NCBI GenBank assembly: GCA_018335615.1
Contig: JAGXRS010000289.1
Coordinates: 1 to 12,964, forward strand
Source: Hydrogenophaga sp.
Lineage (GTDB): Bacteria; Pseudomonadota; Gammaproteobacteria; Burkholderiales; Burkholderiaceae_C
DNA length: 12,964 bases
Direction: 5' to 3'
Positions 1-6,833 of this stretch are shown here, piece by piece. The notes beneath the pieces were generated by a model. The model was given only the letters and a program-made list of their open reading frames with translations. It was not told the origin of the DNA and ran no database searches. Numbering within the stretch: the stretch's first letter is position 1; the number at the start of each line of letters is the position of its first letter. The translations under genes were made by a program, and so were the position numbers.

Positions 1-285
1 CAGCGCGTACCAGATGGAGCGCAGGTAGGCGTCGATGTAGAGCGTCTTGAACAGCGGCGCGCCCTCACCCGCCCGGAAGATGGACAGGTAGTTCTCGTAC
101 TTGAGCTTGAGCACCCCGGTGTCGGGGTCCCACAGCGGCTTGAACGGGTGGATGTCGCTGCCCATGTCCACGAAGCTGATGTACAGCAGGATCAGGAAGG
201 GCAGGAAGAAAAAGACCAGCAGCCAGGCGTACGGCACGCCGATGACGAACCGCTTGCCGGGAACCGGAAGAGAGGAAGAAGACAC
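1..285 (-). CDS. potH: Polyamine ABC transporter permease, PotH/SpuG type (N-terminal part, cut by window edge)
   Basis: The first 95 codons of an inner-membrane permease of a putrescine/spermidine ABC importer are present; the rest lies beyond the left edge. The start is a GTG at 283-285, preceded by AAGGAG with a 6-nt spacer. Residues about 11-38 read KRFVIGVPYAWLLVFFFLPF and onward, a basic end followed by a long hydrophobic first membrane helix, very like the start of E. coli PotH. A periplasmic loop follows, with the YxDAYLRS motif that PotH proteins have just before the second helix. It comes after potF and potG in the same direction, so it should be the first permease subunit, with a PotI-like partner expected next, outside the window. 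A 133-bp gap with a structured repeat separates it from potG. I am confident of the family; exact substrate is inferred from the neighbours. Confidence 0.88.
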   Translation of the reverse strand, partial: MSSSSLPVPGKRFVIGVPYAWLLVFFFLPFLILLYISFVDMGSDIHPFKPLWDPDTGVLKLKYENYLSIFRAGEGAPLFKTLYIDAYLRSIWYAL

Positions 286-331
286 GTCCTGCTCCTTAAC
301 GAAAAAAGGTGGCCGAGAAGGGACTAGAACT

Positions 332-409
332 CAGGATGCGGTGGAACCGGCTCTGCCGGGACACTCGCATCGCCCCCCTCTGGGGGGTGACGCGCAGCGG
401 CGCGGGGGG
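332..409. repeat. Multi-hairpin intergenic repeat, copy A (between potG and potH)
   Basis: This 78-bp element is nearly identical to 4438-4513. It contains a nested stem (GATGCGGTG near 335-343 against CACTCGCATC near 362-371, enclosing CCGGC-tct-GCCGG), then CCCCCC-tct-GGGGGG, then a GC-rich tail ending in six Gs. Where the copies differ, the changes fall mostly in loops or keep stems paired: the C/G hairpin here has 6 C and a 3-nt loop against 5 C and a 2-nt loop in copy B. It ends 9 bp from the potG stop codon. It looks like a dispersed intergenic repeat of the REP/BIME kind; RNA-level function is inferred, and no T-run follows it directly. Confidence 0.85.
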
Positions 410-418
410 AGCCTTCTG

Positions 419-1513
419 TCAGTCCCGGAGCACCACAGCATCCCGGTCATCCCACCAGAAGAACACGTCGTCCTCCCAGGTGATGTCCAGCAGCTCGTGC
501 CGCGATCCGTTGGGCTCGGTGATCTTGACCTTGTGGCCCTGCGGCGTGACGACGATGAAGGTGTTGTAGGAGCCGAAGTACGCGATTTCCTTGACCCGGC
601 CGGTGAACAGGTTGGCGAGCACGCCCGCCGGCTGCTGCTTGCCGATGCTGATCTTCTCGGGCCGCACGGCCACCGAGACCGGCATGTCCAGCGTGCCGCT
701 GATGCCGTGGCCCACCTGCACGCGGCCGATGGACGTGTCCACCGCGCAGTGGTCGGGCTCGTCCACCACCAGCTTGCCGTCGAACAGGTTCACGTTGCCG
801 ATGAAGTCGGCCACGAACCGGTTCGCCGGGTACTCGTAGATCTGCTTGGGCGTGCCCACCTGCAGCACGCGGCCCTTGCTCATGATGGCGATGCGGCTGG
901 CCATGGTCATGGCCTCTTCCTGGTCGTGCGTGACCATCACCACGGTCACGCCCACCTTCTCGATGATGTTGACCAGCTCGAACTGCGTCTGCTCGCGCAG
1001 CTTCTTGTCGAGTGCGCCGAGCGGTTCGTCCAGCAGCAGCAGCTTGGGCCGCTTGGCCAGGCTGCGGGCCAGCGCCACGCGCTGCTGCTGCCCGCCCGAG
1101 AGCTGGTGCGGCTTGCGCTGGGCATACGGCGTGAGCTGCACCAGGGCCAGCATCTCGTCGGTGCGCTGGCGGACCTCGGCCTTGGGCAGACCCTCGCGCT
1201 TCAGGCCAAAAGCCACGTTCTCCCAGATGTTCAGGTGCGGGAACAGCGCGTAGCTCTGGAACATCATGTTCACCGGCCGCTCGTAGGGCGGCATGGCCGC
1301 CACGTTCTGGCCCCCCAGCAAGATGCGCCCCGAGGTGGGCTTCTCGAAGCCGGCCAGCATGCGCAGCAGGGTGGACTTGCCACAGCCCGAACTGCCCAGC
1401 AGCGCAAAGATCTCGCCCTTGCCGATGGAGAGCGACACCTCGTCGACAGCCAGCGCTTCGTCAAAGCGCTTGACCAGCTTTTCGGTGACCAGGAAACCGT
1501 CGTTGTCAGCCAT
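419..1513 (-). CDS. potG: Polyamine ABC transporter ATP-binding protein, PotG/SpuF type
   Basis: This 364-residue cytoplasmic ATPase should drive putrescine/polyamine import through the PotH-PotI type permeases. All nucleotide-binding motifs are intact: Walker A GSSGCGKST at residues 40-48, Q-loop glutamine 86 in MMFQSYALFPH, signature LSGGQQQR at 138-145, Walker B LLLLDEP at 158-164, D-loop GALD at 166-169 and switch histidine 196 in VTHDQEE. The C-terminal third (about 240-364) is a TOBE-type regulatory domain, as in PotG/PotA, and the length is normal for that family. The ATG at 1513 gives the usual N-terminus, but no clear Shine-Dalgarno sequence precedes it (ACCTTCCC is there). Together with the hairpin behind potF, this suggests lower expression than the binding protein. 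Polyamine specificity is inferred from operon context; the ATPase call itself is secure. Confidence 0.95.
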   Translation of the reverse strand: MADNDGFLVTEKLVKRFDEALAVDEVSLSIGKGEIFALLGSSGCGKSTLLRMLAGFEKPTSGRILLGGQNVAAMPPYERPVNMMFQSYALFPHLNIWENVAFGLKREGLPKAEVRQRTDEMLALVQLTPYAQRKPHQLSGGQQQRVALARSLAKRPKLLLLDEPLGALDKKLREQTQFELVNIIEKVGVTVVMVTHDQEEAMTMASRIAIMSKGRVLQVGTPKQIYEYPANRFVADFIGNVNLFDGKLVVDEPDHCAVDTSIGRVQVGHGISGTLDMPVSVAVRPEKISIGKQQPAGVLANLFTGRVKEIAYFGSYNTFIVVTPQGHKVKITEPNGSRHELLDITWEDDVFFWWDDRDAVVLRD

Positions 1514-1553
1514 GGGAAGGTCCCGTGCGGGTTGGATGGATCGTCAGACCAAG

Positions 1554-1588
1554 AAAAAGGGCTGTTGCGCCTGACAGACGAACAGCCC
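1554..1588 (-). terminator. Hairpin plus T-run between potF and potG (partial terminator/attenuator)
   Basis: On the minus strand GGGCTGTT (1588-1581) pairs perfectly with AACAGCCC (1566-1559) over 8 bp around a 14-nt loop, followed at once by TTTTT (1558-1554). It sits about 24 nt after the potF stop codon and about 40 nt before the potG start. Because potG and potH lie downstream with no obvious promoter, it is more likely a leaky terminator or a 3'-end stabiliser that lets the binding protein be made in excess than a full stop. That reading is inference; the structure is directly visible. Confidence 0.75.
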
Positions 1589-1611
1589 CTTGCCTGCTAC
1601 AGGCGCCGGCT

Positions 1612-2778
1612 TTACCGGCCGCGCTTGAAGGTGTTGTAGGTGGCGTTGAGCACGCTGCTGATCTCGGTGGAGAAGCCACCCGTGGGGATCAGGCGCGCCG
1701 TGTCTTCATCGCTCAGGAAGATGGTCTTGTTGTCCTTGACCTCGTCCTTGATCATCGGCAGCGCGGCCTTGTTGCCGGTGGGGTAGTTCATTTCGTTGGC
1801 CATGGCGGCACCGTTTTCGGCGCGCAGGAAGAAGTCGATGAAGGCGTGCGCGTTGTTCACGCGCTTGGCGTCTTTCGGGATCGCCATGGTGTCGATGAAC
1901 ACCAGACCGCCGCCCGTGGGCAACAGGGGCACGATCTCGTCCTTGCCACCGGTTTCCTTCACGCGGTCGGCGGCGATGTTGATGTCGCCCGACCAGCCCA
2001 CGAAGGCGCAGCCCTTGCCACCGGCGATGTCGTCGATCATGGTGCTGGAGAACAGGCGGATGTCCTTGCGCACCTTGGCCAGCATCTCGCCGGCGGCCTT
2101 GAAGTCTTCCGGGTTCTCGCTGTAGGCCGGCTTGCCCACGTAGTGCAGGGCCACCGGCAGGATCTCGCTCGGCGAATCCAGGTAGATGATGCCGCACGAG
2201 CGCAGCTTGCTCGAGTACTCGGGGTTGAACACCAGGTCCCAGGCGTTCTCGGGCATGGGCATGCCGCCCAGCGCCCGCTCGACCTTCTGCTTGTTGATGC
2301 CCACGGTCGTGAAGCCCCAGCCCCAGGGCACGAAGTGCTTGTTCTCGGGGTCCACGCCGGCGATCTTCTCCATGAACTCGGGGTCCAGGTTGGCGTAGTT
2401 GGGGATCTTGCTGCGGTCGATCGGCTGGTACAGGCCGCCCTCGATCTGCTTCTTGCCGAAGCCGGCGGTGGGCACCACGATGTCGTAACCGGAATTGCCA
2501 GCCACCAGCTTGGCATGCAGGGCCTCGTTGTTCTCGAAGGTGTCGTAGTTCACCTTGATGCCGAACTCCTTCTCGAAGTCGGCAATCATGTTCTCGGTGA
2601 TGTAGTCGGGCCAGTTGTAGATGTTCAGGACCTTCTCATCGTCCAGCACCGGGCCGGCAGCCGCCGCGGGTGCCGCGGCCGGCGCAGGCGCGGCGGGTGC
2701 TGCCACGGGCTCCTCTTTCTTGCCGCAGGCGGCCAGCAACACAGCCGAAATGGCCAGAACCAGAACTTGCTTCTTCAT
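1612..2778 (-). CDS. potF: Polyamine-binding protein, PotF/SpuD type, with a lipoprotein signal
   Basis: This 388-residue substrate-binding protein delivers putrescine or related polyamines to the permease. The reading frame is open further upstream, but the ATG at 2778 gives a classic signal (MKKQVLVLAISAVLLAAC) and has AGGAG 11 nt upstream. LAAC is a lipobox with Cys18 as lipid anchor, followed by an Ala/Pro-rich tether (about 23-43). The mature fold starts at LNIYNWPDYI. Residues matching the E. coli PotF ligand cage are kept: Trp56 and Asp58 (YNWPD), Trp262 and Asp265 (GWSGD), and Asp296 (FIDTM). E. coli PotF is soluble and periplasmic, so the lipid anchor is a difference. Only one binding-protein gene is present, where Pseudomonas has spuD and spuE. 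Whether it prefers putrescine or spermidine cannot be settled from sequence alone. Confidence 0.93.
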   Translation of the reverse strand: MKKQVLVLAISAVLLAACGKKEEPVAAPAAPAPAAAPAAAAGPVLDDEKVLNIYNWPDYITENMIADFEKEFGIKVNYDTFENNEALHAKLVAGNSGYDIVVPTAGFGKKQIEGGLYQPIDRSKIPNYANLDPEFMEKIAGVDPENKHFVPWGWGFTTVGINKQKVERALGGMPMPENAWDLVFNPEYSSKLRSCGIIYLDSPSEILPVALHYVGKPAYSENPEDFKAAGEMLAKVRKDIRLFSSTMIDDIAGGKGCAFVGWSGDINIAADRVKETGGKDEIVPLLPTGGGLVFIDTMAIPKDAKRVNNAHAFIDFFLRAENGAAMANEMNYPTGNKAALPMIKDEVKDNKTIFLSDEDTARLIPTGGFSTEISSVLNATYNTFKRGR

Positions 2779-2920
2779 GGTGAACAACACTCCTGAAAAG
2801 TGGATGAGACCGGTCAAACCGGGAATCCGGCGGGGCCGCCGCGTGCCGATGAGGCAAGCAATTAGCAGACCACCTCCGTCCCCAGAATGGGGCATGGAAC
2901 CGGAAAAGCCCACATTCTAT

Positions 2921-4360
2921 TCATGCCAGCTGGCCATCGGCCCGCAGGTCATCGAGCGTGGCGTCGAGGCAGCGGCGGATGAGATCCATCATTTCGTCGA
3001 TCTGCGCACGGGTCATCACCAGCGGCGGCGCGATGATCATGCGGTCGCCCACGGCGCGCATGATCAGGCCGTTGCGGAAGCAGTGGCCGCGGCAGATCAT
3101 GCCCACGGCCAGGTCGGCGTCGAACATCTGCCGCGTCGCCTTGTTCTTCACCAGCACCAGCCCGGCCACCAGGCCGCAGGTCTCGGCTTCCATCACCAGC
3201 GGGTGCTCGTTGAGTTCGGCAAAGCGCTCGGCCAGGTAGGGGCCGGTGTCGTCGCGCACGCGCTCCACCAGCTGCTCGCGCTCCATCAGCTCGATGTTGG
3301 CCAGCGCCACCGCGCAGGCCACCGGGTGCCCGCTGTAGGTGTAGCCGTGGTTGAACTCGCCGCCCTGCTCGATCAGCACTTTCGCCACGCGCCCACCCAC
3401 CATCACGCCGCCCAGCGGGATGTAGCCACTGGTCACGCCCTTGGCAAAGGTCACCAGATCGGGCCGGTAACCGAACTTCTCGTAAGCGAACCAGTGGCCC
3501 AGGCGGCCAAAGGCGCAGATCACCTCGTCGGAAATCAGCAGAATGCCGTACTGGTCGACGATGCGCTGGATCTCGGGCCAGTAGGTCTCGGGCGGAATGA
3601 TCACGCCGCCGGCGCCCTGCACCGGCTCGGCGATGAAAGCCGCCACCTTCTCCGGGCCGATCGCCAGGATCTCGGCCTCCAGCCAGCCGGCCGCGCGCCG
3701 GCCGAAGTCGGCCCGGCTCTCGCCCGGGCGCGCGTTCTCCAGAAAGTAGGGCTGCTCGATGTGCGTGATGTTCGGAATCGGCAGGTCGCCCTGCGCGTGC
3801 ATGCCGCTCATGCCGCCCAGCGACGCGCCGGCCATGGTGGAGCCGTGGTACGCGTTCTGCCGGCTGATGATCACCTTGCGCTGCGGCTGGCCCAGCAGGT
3901 CCCAGTAGCGGCGCACCATGCGCACATTGGTGTCGTTGCTCTCGCTGCCGCTGCTGCTGAAGAACACGTGCTCGAAACCCCAGCCCGCCACCTTCGGCGC
4001 CAGCGACGCCAGCTTGGTCGCCAGCTGCACGGCCGGCACGTTGGTGGTGTTGAAGAAGCTGTTGTAGAAGGGCAGCGTCATCATCTGCTGGTAGGCCGCG
4101 TCGGCCAGTTCCTTGCGCCCGTAACCCGCGTTGACGCACCACAGCCCGCTCATGGCGTCCAGGATCTTCTGGCCTTCCGAGTCCCACACATAAATGTTCT
4201 CGGCCCGCGTGATCACCCGCGCACCCTTGCCCGCCAGCCCCTCGTGGTCGGTGAACGGGTGCAGGAAATGCGCGCTGTCCAGCGCCTGGATGGCCTTGGT
4301 GTCGTGCGCCTCGGCACGGCGGACCAGGGCGGGCGGAGCGATCAGGGATGAGGTGTTCAC
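2921..4360 (-). CDS. spuC: Putrescine/polyamine:pyruvate aminotransferase, SpuC type (class III, PLP)
   Basis: This 479-residue cytoplasmic enzyme should transfer the amino group of putrescine (or cadaverine/spermidine) to pyruvate, giving 4-aminobutyraldehyde and alanine. Class III landmarks are all present: phosphate-binding SSSGSES around 135-141, Tyr171-His172 in AYHGSTMAG, Glu245 in FIAEPVQGAGG, the cofactor aspartate 278 in LLISDEVICAFGRLG, and the Schiff-base lysine 307 in TFAKGVTSGY. The open frame extends to an ATG at 4432, but that leader is an Arg-rich stretch from intergenic sequence. The GTG at 4360 has GGAG 7 nt upstream and gives VNTSSLIAPP, so I choose it. Its place between spuB and potF matches the Pseudomonas spu locus, which supports a polyamine over a beta-alanine or other omega-amino-acid substrate; those remain alternatives. 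Confidence 0.92.
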   Translation of the reverse strand: MNTSSLIAPPALVRRAEAHDTKAIQALDSAHFLHPFTDHEGLAGKGARVITRAENIYVWDSEGQKILDAMSGLWCVNAGYGRKELADAAYQQMMTLPFYNSFFNTTNVPAVQLATKLASLAPKVAGWGFEHVFFSSSGSESNDTNVRMVRRYWDLLGQPQRKVIISRQNAYHGSTMAGASLGGMSGMHAQGDLPIPNITHIEQPYFLENARPGESRADFGRRAAGWLEAEILAIGPEKVAAFIAEPVQGAGGVIIPPETYWPEIQRIVDQYGILLISDEVICAFGRLGHWFAYEKFGYRPDLVTFAKGVTSGYIPLGGVMVGGRVAKVLIEQGGEFNHGYTYSGHPVACAVALANIELMEREQLVERVRDDTGPYLAERFAELNEHPLVMEAETCGLVAGLVLVKNKATRQMFDADLAVGMICRGHCFRNGLIMRAVGDRMIIAPPLVMTRAQIDEMMDLIRRCLDATLDDLRADGQLA

Positions 4361-4437
4361 AGGCAGTCTCCGAAAGAAGGGAAGATGGCAAGAGCGCCGC
4401 AAAAGCCAGCGCGCTCTCCGAAGCGCGTGCATTCAGC

Positions 4438-4513
4438 CAGGATGCGGTGGAACCGGCTTCGCCGGGCCACTCGCATCGCCCCCTTGGGGGGTGACGCGAA
4501 GCGGCGCGGGGGG
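4438..4513. repeat. Multi-hairpin intergenic repeat, copy B (between spuB and spuC)
   Basis: This 76-bp second copy of the element at 332-409 folds as GATGCGGTGG (4441-4450) against CCACTCGCATC (4467-4477), enclosing CCGGC-ttc-GCCGG, followed by CCCCC-tt-GGGGG and a GC-rich tail of six Gs. The tail touches the spuB stop codon (TAA at 4516-4514) with no spacer. A separate small stem (CGCGCT/AGCGCG, 4410-4427) lies between it and the spuC ribosome-binding site. Both copies have the same orientation relative to the operon, each just behind a stop codon. Confidence 0.87.
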
Positions 4514-5884
4514 TTACACATGGAGTAGCAAGTGCTCCCGCTCCCAAGGCGAGATCACCTTCATGAACTCGTCGAACTCGAGTTCCTTGATCTCGGTGTA
4601 GATCGTGATGAATTCCTTGCCCAGGATGTCGTGCAGGTCGGTCTCGCGGCGCAGCCAGTCCAGCGCCTCGCCCAATGAGCGCGGCAGCGAGTACGGCGCC
4701 AGGTAGGCGTCGCCCTTCATCTCGGGCTTGGGCTTGATCTTGTTCTTCATACCCAGATAGCCGCAGGCCAGCGTCATGGCCATGGCCACGTACGGGTTGG
4801 CGTCGGCACCGATCACGCGGTTCTCCACCCGGCGCGCGGCGGGGCTGGAAATCGGCGAGCGGATACCCACCGTGCGGTTGTCGTGACCCCACTCGATGTT
4901 GATCGGCGCGGCGGTGTGGCGCGACAGCCGCCGGTAGCTGTTCACATAGGGCGCCACCAGCACCATGGCCGCGGGAATGTAGCGCTGCAGGCCGCCGATG
5001 TAGTGGTAGAAGGCCTCGGAGGCCGAGCCGTCGGGGTTGCTGAAGATGTTCTTGCCGGTGACCTTGTCCACGATGCTCTGGTGCACGTGCATGGCGCTGC
5101 CGGGCTCGCCGGCGATCGGCTTGGCCATGAAGGTGGCGTACATGTCGTGGCGCAGCGCGGCTTCGCGCACCGTGCGCTTGAAGAAGAACACCTCGTCGGC
5201 CAGGCCCAGCGGGTGGGCGTGGAAGAAGTTGATCTCCATCTGCCCGGCGCCCACCTCGTGGATCAGCGTGTCCACGTTGAGCTGCATCTTGTCGCAGTAG
5301 TCGTAGATCTCTTCGAACAGCGGGTCGAACTCGTTCACCGCGTCGATGCTGTAGGCCTGGCGCGAGGTCTCGGCCCGGCCGCTGCGGCCGATCGGCGGCT
5401 TCAGCAGCGTGTTCGGGTCGGTGTTGCGGGCCGTCAGGTAGAACTCCAGCTCGGGTGCCACCACCGGGTCCCATCCCTCGGCGTCGTACAGGTCGCAGAT
5501 CTTGCGCAGCACGCTGCGCGGGGCAAACGGCACCAGCTTGCCGTGGTGGTCGAAGCAGTCGTGGATCACCTGCGCCGTGGGGTCGGTGGCCCAGGGCACG
5601 ATGCGCACCGTGGTCGGGTCGGGGCGCAGCTGCATGTCGCGGTCGGTCGGGTCGATCACGTCGTAGTAGGGTCCGCTCTCGGGGAATTCGCCCGTCACGC
5701 CCATGCCCACGATGGCCTGGGGCAGGCGCATGCCGCGGTCTTCGGTGAATTTGCCGCGCGGCAGGATCTTGCCGCGCGCCACGCCGGTCAGGTCGGGCAC
5801 GAGGCATTCCACCTCGGTGACGCGGCGCTCGTTGAGCCAGTTTTCGAGGTCGTTGAAGGTGGTGACTTTGGGCGTAGCGCTCAT
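4514..5884 (-). CDS. spuB: Gamma-glutamylputrescine synthetase-type glutamine synthetase (PuuA/SpuB)
   Basis: This 456-residue member of the glutamine synthetase fold should use ATP to join glutamate to putrescine or another polyamine, the first step of the glutamylated degradation route. Catalytic features are in order: the beta-grasp region (about 1-110), metal ligands in APELEFYL (Glu145, Glu147), EVGAGQMEINF (Glu210, Glu217), the HVHQS histidine loop (His266), the arginine segment NRTVGIRSP (337-344) and RVENRVIGADANPY (352-364). True GlnA has a recognisable adenylylation-site motif near its C-terminus; I see none here, as expected for PuuA-like proteins. Length is close to E. coli PuuA (about 470). 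The ATG at 5884 has AGGA nine nt upstream. The preceding gene encodes the matching hydrolase, so the pair forms and later breaks the glutamyl bond. Spermidine, cadaverine or ethanolamine are alternative substrates. Confidence 0.93.
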   Translation of the reverse strand: MSATPKVTTFNDLENWLNERRVTEVECLVPDLTGVARGKILPRGKFTEDRGMRLPQAIVGMGVTGEFPESGPYYDVIDPTDRDMQLRPDPTTVRIVPWATDPTAQVIHDCFDHHGKLVPFAPRSVLRKICDLYDAEGWDPVVAPELEFYLTARNTDPNTLLKPPIGRSGRAETSRQAYSIDAVNEFDPLFEEIYDYCDKMQLNVDTLIHEVGAGQMEINFFHAHPLGLADEVFFFKRTVREAALRHDMYATFMAKPIAGEPGSAMHVHQSIVDKVTGKNIFSNPDGSASEAFYHYIGGLQRYIPAAMVLVAPYVNSYRRLSRHTAAPINIEWGHDNRTVGIRSPISSPAARRVENRVIGADANPYVAMAMTLACGYLGMKNKIKPKPEMKGDAYLAPYSLPRSLGEALDWLRRETDLHDILGKEFITIYTEIKELEFDEFMKVISPWEREHLLLHV

Positions 5885-5935
5885 GGGCCGGTGTCCTTGC
5901 TGGGTTGTTGTGTTGCCGGGTCGGAAAAAGAGAAA

Positions 5936-6745
5936 TCAGGCGCCACTGCTGGCGCGGCTGCGGTTCAGGTCGGCTGCCTGCAGGCGCAGGCTGTGGCGCG
6001 AGCGGCAGGCGCGGCCAAAAGCCTCGAAAATCGCCGCGTAGAACGGGTTCTCGGTGCAGCGCCACTCGGGGTGCCACTGCACCGCATAGGCGAAGGTGTG
6101 TGCGCCCTTCACGCCAAAGGCCTCCACCAGACCGTCGGGCGCGTGGGCCAGCGGCTCCAGCCCGCTGGCCAGCCGGTTGATGCCCTGGCCGTGCAGCGAA
6201 TTCACCATCGCCTGCGGGCTGCCGGCCCAGGTCTCGAACACGCTGCCCGGCGCGAGTGCGATGGGGTGGCGTGGTGCGTACTGCTCGTCAAACGGTGCCG
6301 TCTTGGGTTCGCGGTGGTCGGCCAGGCCGGGCACTTCGTGCACCCGCTGGTGCAGCGTACCACCCAGCGCCACGTTGATCTCCTGGAAGCCGCGGCAAAC
6401 GCCCAGCAGCGGCACGCCCTCGTGCACGCAGGCCTTCACCAGCGCCAGGGTGAGCAGGTCGCGCTCGGCGTCCAGCGGCAGGCTGGCGTCGGCCACTTCT
6501 TCCTGAAAGTGCGAGGGATGCACGTTGGAAGGTGAGCCGGTGAGCATCACGCCGTCCACCAGCGCCAGCAGTTCGCTGATCTGCCCGGTGTCGGCCAACG
6601 GGAACATCACCGGCTGGGCCTGCGCGCCCAGCTTCACGGCGCGGGCGTACTTGTCGCCCAGCACCAGAAAGGGCATCTGGTGGCCGTGGTCGCCCATGAG
6701 CCGGTGGTCAGCGGGCAGCCAGACCATGCACGGGGTGGTATTCAT
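5936..6745 (-). CDS. spuA: Gamma-glutamyl-gamma-aminobutyrate hydrolase, class I amidotransferase-like (PuuD/SpuA)
   Basis: This 269-residue cytoplasmic peptidase C26-type hydrolase should release GABA and glutamate from gamma-glutamyl-GABA, the last step of the glutamylated putrescine route. The triad is visible: nucleophile Cys117 in LLGVCRGFQEIN, and His225 and Glu227 in YAVQWHPEW. The oxyanion region is in VDGVMLTGSPSNV (about 63-75). The frame is open back to 7039 inside the divergent regulator gene, but the ATG at 6745 has GGAG 5 nt upstream and gives a standard start (MNTTPCMVWLPADHR). It is the first gene of the leftward operon, 51 bp before spuB. The tail from about 246 is Arg/Ser-rich and may be a lineage-specific extension. 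The family call is firm; the exact substrate follows from linkage to spuB. Confidence 0.93.
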   Translation of the reverse strand: MNTTPCMVWLPADHRLMGDHGHQMPFLVLGDKYARAVKLGAQAQPVMFPLADTGQISELLALVDGVMLTGSPSNVHPSHFQEEVADASLPLDAERDLLTLALVKACVHEGVPLLGVCRGFQEINVALGGTLHQRVHEVPGLADHREPKTAPFDEQYAPRHPIALAPGSVFETWAGSPQAMVNSLHGQGINRLASGLEPLAHAPDGLVEAFGVKGAHTFAYAVQWHPEWRCTENPFYAAIFEAFGRACRSRHSLRLQAADLNRSRASSGA

Positions 6746-6783
6746 GGCGTCTCCATTGATGAGAGGTGATTCTGACGGGGAAA

Positions 6784-6827
6784 TTGGATCACAATCAGAG
6801 CCAGTTAATGCCACCTGATGGTGCCAC
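6784..6827. promoter_or_regulatory. Divergent control region with TGCCAC direct repeat (candidate MocR operator)
   Basis: The 88 bp between the spuA start (6745) and the regulator start (6834) must hold signals for both directions. TGCCAC occurs twice in the same orientation, at 6809-6814 and 6822-6827, 13 bp apart start to start, and CACC-TGAT-GGTG (6812-6823) forms a short palindrome across them. A weak rightward promoter, TTGGAT (6784-6789) and TAATGC (6806-6811), would overlap the first repeat. MocR-family regulators commonly bind direct repeats near their own promoters, so autoregulation and control of spuA are plausible. The promoter match is poor and the operator role is inferred. Confidence 0.45.
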
Positions 6828-6833
6828 TTTTTC

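Noticed and set aside
101..1639. A long plus-strand open frame opposite potG
   Set aside because: Antisense to a gene with every ABC ATPase motif; composition is His/Leu/Arg-rich, typical of a GC-driven shadow frame. The other long plus-strand frames up to 6535 were rejected for the same reason.
2779..2920. Separate promoter for potF
   Set aside because: The 142-bp gap has AT-richer patches and a CCCCA-gaa-TGGGG stem (2880-2892), but no pair of -35/-10 boxes good enough to call.
2949..6077. A 1042-codon open frame on the minus strand spanning spuB and spuC
   Set aside because: It is an out-of-frame shadow of two clear enzymes in GC-rich DNA; its product is Arg/Pro/Gly-rich low-complexity sequence with no recognisable domain.
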